Below, one piece after another: positions 45,838 through 58,747 of a DNA stretch of 64,000 bases. The translations under genes were made by a program, and so were the position numbers. The first letter of the stretch is position 1, and every line of letters starts with the position of its first letter. The notes below the pieces were generated by a model. That model was not told where the DNA came from. It did not search any database and saw only the letters and a program-made list of their open reading frames with translations. This stretch comes from Sanguinoderma infundibulare (Eukaryota > Basidiomycota > Agaricomycetes > Polyporales > Polyporaceae): contig JAVLRN010000004.1 of assembly GCA_032821775.1 (NCBI GenBank), positions 2,294,001-2,358,000 of the forward strand, written 5' to 3'.

Positions 45838-47075
45838 TCATCCGGTGAAGCAGGTGAAGAGCCCGCTCGGCGCGAGCCTGTCCAACACCTGCGCCTGCGT
45901 GTCCGCGTCCACATCGTCCTTCGTGTTCGCGTTCATGACCGACACGCTCGCGAAGCACCCCGCGTCCACGACCGTCGTCTCGGCCGGCAGGTGCGTGCTC
46001 CCGCACGTCTCGACGTCGACCGCGCTACTGTTCGCGAGGATACGCGTGAACACCCACTTGAAGTCGCTCGCGCTCGCACAGTCCCCGTTCGGCGCGCCGG
46101 AGGACGAGAAGGTCGTGGCGCCGTAGTTGACGTTGAGCGTCACGCTCGCGGGCAGGATCGGGCGCGCGGCGGGGGCGAGGAGCGTACGCGTAAAGTTGGC
46201 GGTGAGCGCGGCGTAAAGGAGCGCGGAGAGCGTGTCGGGGGAGTGGGGCGAGGAGGTGAGGGTGGTGAAGGACACTTGGGCGGCGGTCGCGGCGGAGAAG
46301 GCGGTGGAGGGAATGCCTTCCTTGGCGGCTTCGCACGCTGCGCCGCTGTAAGGACGGTCAGTACGGGACAGCGCGAGCTGATACAAAGCATGCAGCGGAC
46401 TCACACCGTCCCCGAGTTCTCTGTGACCGTCCCGAGGTTGTCTGCGCACACGAAATAGTAAGTCAAAGTTAAATCAGAGCGGTTCAGTAAACCTGCTTAC
46501 TTCCCACGTTGGGACCGCTCACGACAAAGTCCGGCGCGGAGCCAAAGAATTCAGGCGCGAGGGTCTGTATCCCGAAACGCACCGCGTCAACCCTGGACAG
46601 TGGTGCAATCAGTCTTTGGTCTCGCTTGGATCACCGTCATGAAGCTCACGGGAAGGAGTTGACGTAGTTCAACTTCGCTGCTGGAGGATCAGCAAAATGT
46701 TACCAAAAGGACATCAACTAGATTCGTACTGTCGCTCGCGTTGAACCCCTCTGCCGGAGAACCGGTAGGGCAGGTATCGAACTCGCACGGCTCAGTCAAC
46801 GGCTCAGGCGTCGCGGTCGAGGATCCAGTGCCAGACTCGTTCTCTGCTGGGGCAGAGAGGACGACCTATACACGTCTACGATGAGCCAGCACGATGACAG
46901 CAGCATAGGATGAACGAACGTTGAAGCCCGCAGTAACGAGCGCATCGCGCTGAGCACGGATTTGGGCGACTGCCCATCCGTCATCATTGGTTAGGATGAT
47001 GTTCTGCGCGAGGGCGCCCCGGAGAAGGAGAGCGACTGAGACGGTGCTGACGAGGTAGATCCAATGCTGCATCAT
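45838..47075 (-). CDS. Secreted SurE-like phosphatase (copy 2)
   Basis: The protein has 318 residues in six exons: 47075-46920, 46865-46730, 46677-46650, 46592-46501, 46441-46405 and 46345-45838. A signal peptide (YLVSTVSVALLLRGALA) is followed by NIILTNDDGWAVAQI, NESGTGSS and VVSGPNVGNN, which hold the two Asp, Ser and Asn of the SurE metal site. The C-terminal half carries N-glycosylation sites (ANFT) and Cys residues. It probably acts outside the cell as a phosphatase or nucleotidase. It has one more intron than copy 1, splitting the codon just before NLG. The first donor is GTTCGT, a weak site, against GTACGC in copy 3. The ATG pair at 47075 and 47072 is shared with copy 3. Confidence 0.87.
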
Positions 47076-47701
47076 AGGACGTTCGACAGTAGGCTTTGGT
47101 GCGACCTGAACGAAAGGACGATGCAGCAGGTGGCTTCAAGATATATAGTTCAGAAGACGAGCTTCCCATCATGGCTTAATTCGGGAGAAGTCATTAGCCG
47201 ACGTCGCACGTTCGTGCTCCGTCACATCCGATGAGAAGGTTGTAACAAAGTGGGGTACGGAGCAGCTTTTCATAGGACAATGACGACTAGGATAGATCAA
47301 GCCGAAGGAACAAAGACAGCTGCAGAGACACATGCGTATGGCTTGGAAGGTCCAGGTCATCAGTTGACCGCTCGCGCAGGGCTTACCAACCGGCGAGCGT
47401 CATATCTCACTCCGAACAATGGCGTATATAGACACCTTATGAGCTGCAGCAATTGCTGGTTGATGGTATGCGCTCCGCAATCCAGAGGAGGGTTTCTTCG
47501 TTCTACCAGCAAGAGCTGTCGTGGTTCTTGCCATGTGAGGTACATTCAGGCAGACTGGCACGGGCTGCTCTTGGCCTGTTTGAAACACATCTACACAACT
47601 CGAAAAACTTATTGCACAAGCGAGAGCCAGCGAACTATGGTGAGGTCATCGGCACGGTCTTCGTTCTCTTCGGCGACGGAGTCTTCGCAGCCTCGCAACG
47701 C
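47076..47701. other. Spacer between tandem SurE genes
   Basis: The interval contains the promoter of copy 2 (TATA word at 47141-47148), the duplicated distal element near 47264, and the duplicated 3' flank of copy 3. No gene is seen. Confidence 0.55.
47141..47148 (-). promoter_or_regulatory. TATA box of SurE copy 2
   Basis: CTATATAT on the minus strand about 70 bases upstream of the ATG. The same box lies at 49015-49022 for copy 3. Confidence 0.55.
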
Positions 47702-48949
47702 TCATGCGGTGAAGCACGTGAAGATCCCGCTCGGCGAGAGCCTGTCGTACACCTGCGCCTGCGTGTCCGCGTCCACATCGTCCTTCGTGTTCGCGTTCAT
47801 GACCGACACGGTGGCGTAGCACCCCGCGTCGATGACGGTCGTCTCGGCCGGCAGGGTCGTGCTCCCGCACGTCTCGACGTCGACCGCGCTCGCGTTCGCG
47901 ACGATGCGCGTGAACACCCACTTGAAGTCGCTCTCGGTCGCGCAGTCCCCGTCCGGAACGCCCTTGGATGAAAAGGTCGTGGCGCCATAGTTGACGTTCA
48001 GCGTCACGTTCACGGGCAAGATGGGGCGCGCGGCGGGGGCGAGGAGCGTTTGTGTGAAGTTGGCGGTGATCGCGGTGTAGAGGAGCGCGGAGAGCGTGTC
48101 GGGCGAGTCAGGCGAAGAGGTGAGGGTGGTGTAGGACACTTGGGCAGCGGTCGCGGCGGAAAAGGCGGAAGAGGGGATACCTTCTTTGGCAGCTTCGCAT
48201 GCGGCTCCGCTGTTTGGGATAGTCAGCATCGCACTGCATGGGTTGATCGTAAGCGGCGCGGGGAACGTACACGGTCCCGGAGCCCTGCGTGCCAGTGCCG
48301 AGGTTGTCTGTGCAAGAGGGAGATGGTAAGTCAAAGTCGACTAGGAACACCTAAGTAAACCGAGCTTACTTCCGACGTTGGGCCCGCTCACGACGAAGTC
48401 CGGTGCGGCGCCACTGAAGAATTCGGGCGCGAGTGTCTGTATACCATAACGCACTGCGTCAACCCTGGGAATGACGCATTCAGCCTGGTCTCTCTTCAAC
48501 CATCGTCTTGAAACTTACGGGTAGGAGTTGACGTAGTTCAACTTTGCTACGGAAGATCAGCGTTCACCGCCGCCAAAAGCACAGTAACAAAGATACGTAC
48601 TGTCACTAGCGTTGAAGCCCTCTGCTGGAGAGCCGGTGGGACAGGTGTCGTACTCGCACGGCTCAGTCAATGGCTCGGGCGTCGCGGTCGACGATCCCGT
48701 GCCAGACTCATTCTCTGCTGGGGAAGAGAGGACAACCTATATCCACGGTGAGCTGGCATGATAAAAGGGATACATGGGGTAGGATGTGCGTACGTTGAAG
48801 CCCGCGTTACCGAGCGCGGCGAACTGTGCACGAATTTGAGCGACCGCCCATCCGTCGTCGTTGGTTAGGATGATGTTCTGCGCGAGGACGCCTCGGAAAA
48901 GGAGAGCGGCTGAGATGGTGCTGACAAGGTAGACCCAACGCTGCATCAT
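47702..48949 (-). CDS. Secreted SurE-like phosphatase (copy 3)
   Basis: The protein has 319 residues in six exons: 48949-48794, 48736-48601, 48546-48519, 48464-48370, 48307-48271 and 48209-47702. Intron positions are identical to copy 2, and exon lengths differ only by one extra codon in exon 4 (FFSGAAPDF against FFGSAPDF). The signal peptide and the SurE metal site (NIILTNDDGW, NESGTGSS, VVSGPNVGNN) are intact. It is very similar to copy 2 and clearly a recent tandem duplicate; no stop or frame break is present, so both copies should be functional. Expected role as for copies 1 and 2. Confidence 0.87.
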
Positions 48950-50269
48950 GGTAAGCTCGATCGTAGGCCTTGGTGCGACCTTGACGAAAGGACGCTGCGA
49001 GAGGGGTCTTCGAGATATATAGTGCAGCAGAGGGCATTAGCTGGCATCGCACGTTCGTGCACCGTCCGATCGCCACGTCCGACCAGCCTTGCGAGTGGCC
49101 TGTATGTGGGAACGCTGTAACAAAGGTGGGATATGGAGCAGCTTTTCATAGGACCTTGACGGCCAGGAGGGGTCAAGCTGAAGGCGCAATGACAGAGCCA
49201 CATGCAAAGCCACATGGACGTGCACAAAACATAGTGCACGTCGGTCCCTGAAGGGACGTTCAGCTTCGGACATTAGGCGGATATAAGTCGGCCGCAGTCA
49301 CCTATGGCGACCTCAGTAGGTTGGATTGGGGCGACCACACCACTCACCGTGATGTCCATGTCGAACGATGCGCGTGGCAACGTCCCAAGGCCTGGTTCCA
49401 CAGGACCGTCAGCGAACTCGAACCACGCCGACCGGAGCTGGATGCCGATATCCTGACCGTACCGGCCGGCCCGTGGCTCCATCACCCGTTCAGCCACTTG
49501 TTTCAAACCATCGCTTTCAAGGTTCTCCATCCTCCTTGGCCGGTCACCTTCAGAGTTGCAATATCCTCGTATCCAACACCATCGTTTTCTAGTTCACTTT
49601 GGTGCAGACCCTGGAAAGCACTGAACATTCACGCACTTGCCATGCCGATGCTGACACATGGTCTCTTTGACAGATGCACCGGTATAGCACTTAGCCCCGC
49701 ATTTATATTGAAGAGGTCGTGTTAGTAAGTGCTTCCGAGGACAGCTACCTTTGTAATATGCTAGCCCACGCAGTACGTGTGCCGGCATAGATGTTCGACG
49801 TGGTTCAGAAACTAGTCATTCAATTTTCCTCAGCTTGCTCAGGCCAGCTATCAATACGCCATGCACAGGGACAGAGATCCTATCTGTCTCTGTGGCTGTC
49901 ATGCGCAAGGGCGTCAACTATCCGACAGCGCTTCCTCACATTGTCACCATTGTGGACGTGTTTCGATGATCACCATTTTCATAATCGCTGCGCAAGTTTT
50001 CCCTCCCCTTACTCAGGCCGTCATGTATTCTCGTCGCATCCATCAGAGGACTCAACGTCCGCGACTCCCACCTTCCGCCGTGACGGCCGTCATGCTTCGA
50101 ACGAATTCGCGGATAACGTAGATGTTCTCGTGACAGTCCTTAAAATTTTGGTAACGTACGATCTATCGCCGCACGGGATTACATTTACGATCTTTCTGCA
50201 TAGCGCTCTAGGCACGGAACAATTCGAGCGGCATGTTTCCTATAAAGCACGGACCGAGCCCCGACACGT
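48950..50269. other. Intergenic; one possible minus-strand exon
   Basis: The promoter of SurE copy 3 is at the left. A minus-strand frame at 49530-49340 (…QDIGIQLRSAWFEF… to RASFDMDIT) ends at a good GTGAGT donor and has balanced residue composition, but I cannot assign it to a family or complete it. The remainder shows nothing. Confidence 0.35.
49015..49022 (-). promoter_or_regulatory. TATA box of SurE copy 3
   Basis: CTATATAT on the minus strand about 70 bases upstream of the ATG at 48949; duplicated with copy 2. Confidence 0.55.
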
Positions 50270-51663
<1,394 letters not shown>

Positions 51664-52994
51664 GTGGTATGAAAATTGAATATTGACTAGAAACGAGAAT
51701 CGGGGCTGTTGCTTAGCTTGAGAGATGGTGGAGCTTTTATAGCGCGACTCTGCAGGCCCTACACGTAAGGACACCTATCTGAAGCCGCTTCCCATGCTCC
51801 TTTCCGGCGTCAGGGTCCACCGGCCTTCGTCCATGATCAGACGTCCATGAACGCTTACCGGCGTATGACTCCGCTGATTTGTGTGGCCTTTACTAATCGA
51901 AACTCAAGTTGCTTCCGAGGGCAGTGCAAAGCCCCGGCATGAAGGCGTTCTACTTGCTGGCTCTGCGTGCCTTGGCATCGAAGATTTGAGGCTGGAAGAG
52001 CGATTTAGTGCCGTTATGGCCCGGATGCATCGAGACTCGCGGCGGACGCGAAATCCGCTCACGTTCGTTCCTAGTAAGCGTCGACGTTGATACAAACTGC
52101 GCATGTAGCGCTTGCGTACGTCATTGGCAGCACTTTGCTGCCACGTCAAGTTGGCCGCCGGTTTAGTGGTGCAAGATTCGTCCTTGAACAGTGCCACGTT
52201 CGGCCTCGATGCACGGCTAGCAGTCGGTGAGCAAGGCACAATCCGAGTCTGTCGAGTGAGGCAGTCTCACCTCAACAGACCCAACGATCGATCGCACCAC
52301 GAGTCGCAACTCGATTGCCAACGACAACAAAGTTCGTGTTCGGCGATCGGGGCAATCTTCCTCTCGCCCGTCGACTGTCCGACGCGGAATCCTCGGAGCG
52401 CGAGACTGCGTGCGCTAGAGCAACGGTACCTATTCGACGAAGACACCAGAAGTCAGGATCAGTAAAGCCTTCCGCCGATGTGGAACGCCGACACACAGTC
52501 ACCCAACAGTGCCAAGAAACTGACCTCTTGACGTCAGACAGTGAAGGCTGCTTGAGATACACGCGTTGAGCCATCTCCCTTGTAATCTCGCTGTCCGAGA
52601 ATCTCAGAGAGAGGCCATGGGCAAGTTTACGGATGAGCTACCATTTGGTCAGACGGTGGCAAGCTGTCCGCGGGCGTTAGTAATTCCGCATTCTTCGGAC
52701 TCTGTGAATCGAGATCGCTCCGAGCTTCTCGGGCTTCAAAATTGCGTTGCTTGCACACTTCAACGTTCGCCCGTTTGGATCCGAGAATTGTCCATTTCGC
52801 AGACCGCAGGCCAGGCCTCCGATTGATACCAGTACTCGCGTAACACAGAGCCATCTCATCCTCCAACACCAGACGAAGTTCGCTAGAGCAGCGGAAAGGA
52901 AACAGAAATCTATAGCACATGTAATACGAATCCTTGCGTTCTACTCTACCTTGACCAAGCAAACGAAAGCAATTGCGCGACCGACAGATTAGCC
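51664..52994. other. GAPDH promoter region and spacer
   Basis: The TATA box is at 51735-51741. The rest, to the 3' end of the leucyl-tRNA synthetase gene, shows only short frames without motifs. Confidence 0.5.
51735..51741 (-). promoter_or_regulatory. TATA box of GAPDH gene
   Basis: TATAAAA on the minus strand, 72 bases upstream of the ATG. Confidence 0.7.
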
Positions 52995-55900
52995 CTATAC
53001 GTTGTAGTACTCGAAAGCGGGGTTCCCGGGTTCTGCGCTCTCGACGAGCGCCTTCGTCAGCACCGACAGGTCTCCCGACTTCGCGTCGTCCACCAAGAGG
53101 ACCTCCGCGTCCGTCAGGCTCAGCGTCCGCTTCAGGTACGGCAGGATCTCGTGCAGGACCTTGACCTCCGAGAACGGCACCGTCCGGTTGAACGCCGTCT
53201 GTGTGCCGAACTGCTGCATTCGTTTCTGCGGAGCGCACACGATGTCAACAACAGCAGGAATGGGATCCGGGAAACAAGTAAACGGACCTTGAACGCTTGC
53301 ACGAACGGCATCACGCGCTTGTCCTTGATCAGCCCCCGCTGCGTCAGGAGCTCGCGCACCCGCTGGTCGTCGACCTTGTCGTGCTCGGCCGTGTACGCCT
53401 CCTTGACGACCTGCACGCACGCCTCCTGCCACTCGGGGAACGCCGTCGAGACGTAGATCCGCACCGCGCGGGGCCGCTTGGGGTCGTACGTCGCCTGGCC
53501 CTGCTTGCCCTTGTTCATCTTCTTGAGGAGCGAGAGCTCCGCGTCGCGCATCGTCTTGATCGTCCCCCGCATGTACACCGCCGAGTCGAGGACGGACTGG
53601 TCCACGGGCCGGCTCACCGCGGGCCACTGCGCGAGCTGGACGGACTTGGGCTCCTTGAGGACTGCCGTCCAGACGTGCTCGGCGAAGTGCGGGGCGATGG
53701 GGAGGACGAGCAGGGCGGCGGTGCGGATCCACCATTCAACGAGGTCTGCGTGCATACCGACATCAGACGTGACTTCGCGGTACCAGTCGCGCGTTGACTG
53801 GAGCTCGTAGAAGCCGTGCTTCAAGGCATCCTTGTATTGCATACTGTGGGACATGACGCATGAGCACGTCAGGAGATTGTGAATGACGAATGTGTTGCTC
53901 ACTCGGCGAAGAACTGCTTGGTCTTGGTGATCAAGTCGTTGACCTCGTGCTCGAAGACCAAGTCGTGGTAGTTCTTCTCGCCTTGGCGCAGCTTCGACTT
54001 GTCCTTGATTTGCTCCTTTAACGACTGTCAGCGTCATCCAAACGTACTGACATGATGCAAACTCACATCGCACCACGCGATCAGGGTGTGCAGACGCAAG
54101 ATGTTTGCGTTCGCAGTCTTCTCGTCGAAGTTCGCGTCCTCGATCCCGTCGCCCGCGTCGGCTAGACACAGCCGCGTCGCGTCCGCACCGAACTTCTCGA
54201 CGCACTGCCGCATCGTCATCGAGTTGCCCTTGCTCTTCGACATCTTCTGCCCGTTGACCATCAGGTGCCCGTTCGTGCGCATGCTCAGCGGCCACTTTTC
54301 CTCGGGGAACAGGGCAGCATGGATGTACACACAGAACGTCAAGTGATTCGGGATCAGGTCCTTGCCGGACGAGCGCACGTCGAAGGGGTAGAAGTAGTTG
54401 AACTCGTGCTTGAGTCTGTCCGCCTTCTCCTTCGGTAGCGGCGATGGGTCGGGGAAGGGCCCGTTGTTGTAGATGTACTCCCAGACCTCGTCCGTCATCT
54501 GGTCGGGAGTGATGCCCAGGGCGCCTGGTTGGCTGCCGTCCAGCTTATCTGCGCGACATCAGCTAAGTGCAACGTGACGGCGAAAATGCGACATACTGTG
54601 CAGCAGGTGCGAGATGGTGTAGTACGCCATGTAGATCGTCGAGTCGCTCAAACTCTCAACCAAGAACGTGGGGTCCCAAGGAATCTTCGAGCCGAGACCG
54701 TACGTACGTGCGCACGCCCACTTGTTCAACCAAGCGAGGACGCCTTCGAAGGCGTTGCGAGTCTCGACGTTGTACGTCCCCATCTTCGCGACGAGCCTGT
54801 CATCGCAGCTCAGCACAGCATAACCAGGGTTAAAAGGAGAGCGCACTTCTCAGCCTGGTTTCTCCACGAAGGCTCGCCGTAGTCCAGGTACCACTGGTCC
54901 ATCAGCGCGATAACGCACTCGTCCGAACTGCGCGAGATGATCAAGCCCTCAGGCTCCGCGTACGCGAATGCCTGGCCGGACGCGATCAGCTGCTCGCGGA
55001 CGCGCGGCTTTGCTTCCTGCACAGACAAGCCTTTGAAGTCGCCGACGAGCATCGTGCCGTTGTAGAAGCCCTCCTTGTACGCGATCTCCTTCGCCTCCGC
55101 AAGCTGCTTCGTATCCTTCTGGGACTGGATCTTCAGTTGCTTGATGACGGCGGGCGCAGTCATCTCGCCGTATGTTGGCGTCGAGATGACAGGCACAGGG
55201 TCGTACTGCACCCACGACGGGTCGATCTTGTAGAACTCCGGTTTCTTGCGCAGGTCCGTCAGGGTCTGGAAGTCGTCGGGGGAGTCGGACGGGACGGAGG
55301 TGACGACACCCGTGCCCTTGGTCGGCAGGACGTTCTCCATGGGCAGGACGTAAACCTCTGGGTTGATCGAGAAAGGCGCCTTGATCTTGGTGCCGACCAA
55401 CAAGGAACCCTCGACCTCGACAAGCTGGGTCACCTGACCACGGACAGCGGTGGTACCCTGGAAGGCCATGTTGCGTGCGGCACGATGCGTGCAGAGGTAC
55501 GCCTCCTGGTCGTTCATCGCGAACACACCGTACTTGATCTGTGTCCCGACGAAGCAGTTCGTCTGGCCGTACCTTCGCGCGCACTCTCGGCATCTGCGAA
55601 GCTTGGAGGAAAAATACTGGTACTCACATCGTCTCCGGTCTCAGGGTAGCCGCAACCAAAAACATCTTCCTACTGCCGACCTTCTCCCTGATCGCCGTCT
55701 CAGCCGCCTCGGGGAAGCTCACGACCTCCATCTTGATGCCAGTGTACTCCGTCGGGCCCAACGCCTCGCCCTCCGAACGATCGTGGTCCATGCACGGCTG
55801 GCCATCCTTGGGACTGTAGACGGTGTACCGCTCGCCGAACTTGATCTTGCCGAGCTTGTACAACTTGTTCGTCTGCCACCGCACGAAGGCGTCATAGTAG

Positions 55901-56725
55901 GGGTTCGCGTCGGTCGTAATGAACGAGCGGCGCCAGTCTATCCTCGAACCGAACAGCTTGTTGTCTTCCTACGGGAATCAGCAGACAATTGAGAGGTTTG
56001 GCGCACACGACGCGGGAACATGGACGATCGAAGACTCACGATGCAGATTGGGGGGTAGTACTTGAGCCAGTAGTACGGGTCCGCGAACTTCTTGATTTCC
56101 TCCCGAGGCACGCCCATGGACTCCATGATCTGGAACTGGTATTGGAGACCTGTCGCCTTCGCCGCCACCTTGCCCTTCTTCGCCTTGTCCGTTGCTTTTG
56201 CGGGCCCATTGGGGGTCGTCGTGGGTGCAGCGGGGTTGGCATCGCCGTCGGGGGCGTCAGGCACGAAACGCTCAAAGTTTTCGCCGAACAGCTCGATCTC
56301 GCGTTCGATTTTGTCGGATGCCGCCTGCCGCCGCCATGCATCTTCATCCTCGCGCGGAAGACAACAAAAAAGATACGACGTACCTTGATCGGCATCCCCG
56401 TGCAGTGGAATCCGTGCGGGAACAAGACGCGCTTCCCAACCATCCGCTGGTATCCGGCGGCGAATTCAATTTTCGAAATGGTGAACGCATGTCCGAGGTG
56501 GAGGGAGCCGTTGGTATACGGAAAGGGGAAGTTGCCGAACCACTTTGGGAACCGCTCCTTGATCTGCGAGGGCGAGAGGTCCTTGAGCTCATCCGGGGAC
56601 GGGGCCTCGACCTCGAAGAGCCGCTCCTCCTGCCACTTTGCCTGGTACTTGAGCTCGAGCTCACGAAGCTCGTCGCGTTTGCCGGTCTGGGCGAGCTCCA
56701 TCGTGTTGGCGGAGGCGTTCGCCAT
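52995..56725 (-). CDS. CDC60: Leucyl-tRNA synthetase, cytosolic type
   Basis: This enzyme charges tRNA-Leu in the cytosol. It has 1091 residues in nine exons: 56725-56384, 56324-56040, 55968-55628, 55572-54847, 54796-54597, 54548-54067, 54015-53903, 53843-53288 and 53225-52995, with all phases consistent. It is a class I synthetase: the HIGH motif is SLHLGHAF near residue 85 and KMSKS is [10 protein letters not shown] at about residue 720. Between them lies the CP1 editing domain (RPETM at the exon 3/4 junction). The archaeal/eukaryotic arrangement and length mark the cytosolic enzyme, not the shorter bacterial-type mitochondrial one. A Pro/Thr/Ala/Lys-rich insert of about 40 residues follows FVPDAPDG. 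The ATG gives [13 protein letters not shown]. Upstream, the same frame stays open to a TTG at 56821. Confidence 0.95.
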
Positions 56726-58747
56726 CGTGCGGGGGCGGGGGCGGGGTGGGCAGTGGGGCGTTAAACTCGCGAAACGAGTGGGACGTACGGAACGTCGCCA
56801 GAGAGAGAGAATGGTGGCCAATGCAGTCCGGATGGAGTGTTAAATCAGGCAATTGCAGCTGTGGGCAATCGATGTCAGCACGAGTCATCGCAACACAATC
56901 TGCCCAGATAAAAATCGCCAAAGGTGACCGGGGTCCGCTCAAGTCATCGATCCCAATGTCTTCAATAAGACCTGCAATTTTTGGCTGATCGAGAGAGTGG
57001 AAACACTTACTTTCGGAAGCCAGGGTGTGGGACGGACGAGAGTTCGTTGCCCGCGTTGTGGACGATGACACGGCACGGCAAGCGAGACTAGGGTTTGCCC
57101 TAAACTGAATCTAGGGTTAAGGTATATCTGTTAGACAGCAAGATTTGGACACAGTTATGACTGCTTTGACAAATGTACTATGTTATTCATGGCCCTTACA
57201 CTCAAAATTCGCAGCGATTGTGGACGTAAAGCCGGTCGAGGCACTCGAGGTCGACGAGGATGATTTCCAAAACTAGGCATGAGTGCAAGCGCTCGCAAGG
57301 CTTTGCCGTCCAACAGCTCCTAGGCCTTCACCTCTGGCATCTGACTTGACTCAAAACGGCTTTGAGACACTACTGTCTTCGTTAGAATGGGCATGGGATG
57401 CTTAGCTAGATGGGATATAGAAATCACATTCCCCTACTTGTGTTACACGTCGAGCATAGAACGATCATTGTCCAACTTTGCATGCAGGATACATACTTGA
57501 GCCTGAGAAGCGAGAAGCTCCCACACCGGCCAAAGGCACCGAGCGAAGGCCGTGTCTGGCCCGGGCTGCACTCTTGTTTGACTAGAACCGATGCTGACGT
57601 GCCATGTCCCCTACACCCAACCTTGTCCAGATTTTCTTTACCTGTTCAGATTTCGAAGTGGAACTCACCAGCGAGGGACCGTCTTCTGAAGGTTTTGAGA
57701 GCGGTGCGCCTGTAGCTTATCTAACTGTTGAACAATCGGACCAAAGAAGGGTTCCATAGCCGTGCTGAAACATGATAGGGAACCTGATCAGACACACTTA
57801 TAGGGTTCGAACCCCTATAGTTCTCCAAGCCTGGGTTTGTGCTCTTTGCTCTTCGGCAACCAGGACTCGCGCTCAGCAACGGCGTCAAGCTCGGTGGTAG
57901 CAACCTAAGGTTTAAGCGGTGAGTGAATTTATCTGCTCCTGTTGCTTCCATACGTACGGTCAGGGAGATTGCATCGTCCAAGTATCAAATGAGAAGGGCA
58001 TGCGGTATTAACCCGCTCAATAACCTGACGCCGGGCAACATCGCTCTGGGTACTCACAAAGTCTGCTGGCATCCAAGCCTGTGCATCTATCAGTACTATG
58101 TCCGCCTTGTAGGCGAACTGCATACCGGGCAGTGCTTCGTACGCATTGACATCGACGGCTTCCGCCCAGGCGTAAGCGAAATGACACCGAACTCCGTGCG
58201 CGGAATTTTAAAGCTGACCGGGCTGGCATGCAGCGTCACCCCGAACGTGAAGTGTTGCACACGAGAAGCCGTTCTGAGGCGAATGTGAGTTCCAACTCCA
58301 CATGGGAACGACCCGCACTCACCCACACGATTAGGACTTGGCAACCACACGGCCACAACGAAGGTATGGCAGATCGCCGTGTGGTGCGCTCGGAAGCCGA
58401 AGTGCATGCTTATGCCGATATCATTATCAATACCCGCACAATTTGCGCAGAGCACCTCCGTCCGCGATCCGTCGTGTCTAGGCCCAGCCGTAATGTCGGT
58501 GTCGGAAGGAGAGCCAGATGGAACACCGTTTGGCCCAGCTGGCGACGCGGACCGTTCCCGGGTGGGGCATGACATGCGAGGCGCGGGGAAGGGAGGAGAT
58601 ATAATCCAGGCACGATCACGGGCATTGGCTAGCATAAATCCGGACGACGCCATTGCCACCAGTCCCAGCCATCCCCGCGCTCATCCACCTCGTCTTGTCC
58701 CCATCCCTCCATTCTTCTCCTTCCTCGCGCGCCGCGACATCCCTGCG
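56726..58747. other. Divergent spacer between LeuRS and MFS genes
   Basis: Telomere-like words (57089-57119) lie about 365 bases upstream of the synthetase ATG. A minus-strand stretch at about 58180-58050 reads MQFAYKADIVLIDAQAWM up to a GTGAGT donor and looks like a lone exon or gene fragment that I cannot identify. Nothing else is recognised. Confidence 0.4.
57089..57119. promoter_or_regulatory. Telobox-like words upstream of LeuRS
   Basis: TAGGGTTTGCCCTAAA and, 6 bases on, CTAGGGTTAA contain three copies of the TAGGG core on both strands. Such words in promoters of translation genes are binding sites for telomere-repeat factors in several eukaryotes; that role is an inference here. Confidence 0.35.

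Larger units (their letters stand above)
45620..49170. repeat. Tandem duplication containing two SurE genes
   Basis: Two units of about 1.7 kb, roughly 45620-47290 and 47455-49170, share the 3' flank (TTGATGGTATG, ACACAACTCGAAA), the whole SurE gene, the TATATAT promoter and a distal word (GAGCAGCTTTTCATAGGAC). Confidence 0.75.

Noticed and set aside
57800..57835. GGGTTCGAACCC flanked by TATAGG/CCTATA, resembling a tRNA T-arm
   Set aside because: It is a palindrome and would look like a T-arm on either strand. No D-arm, anticodon arm or acceptor stem could be placed around it.
58096..58659. Minus-strand frame of 187 codons upstream of the MFS gene
   Set aside because: Parts look protein-like, but different frames look equally good in the same bases and no family could be named.
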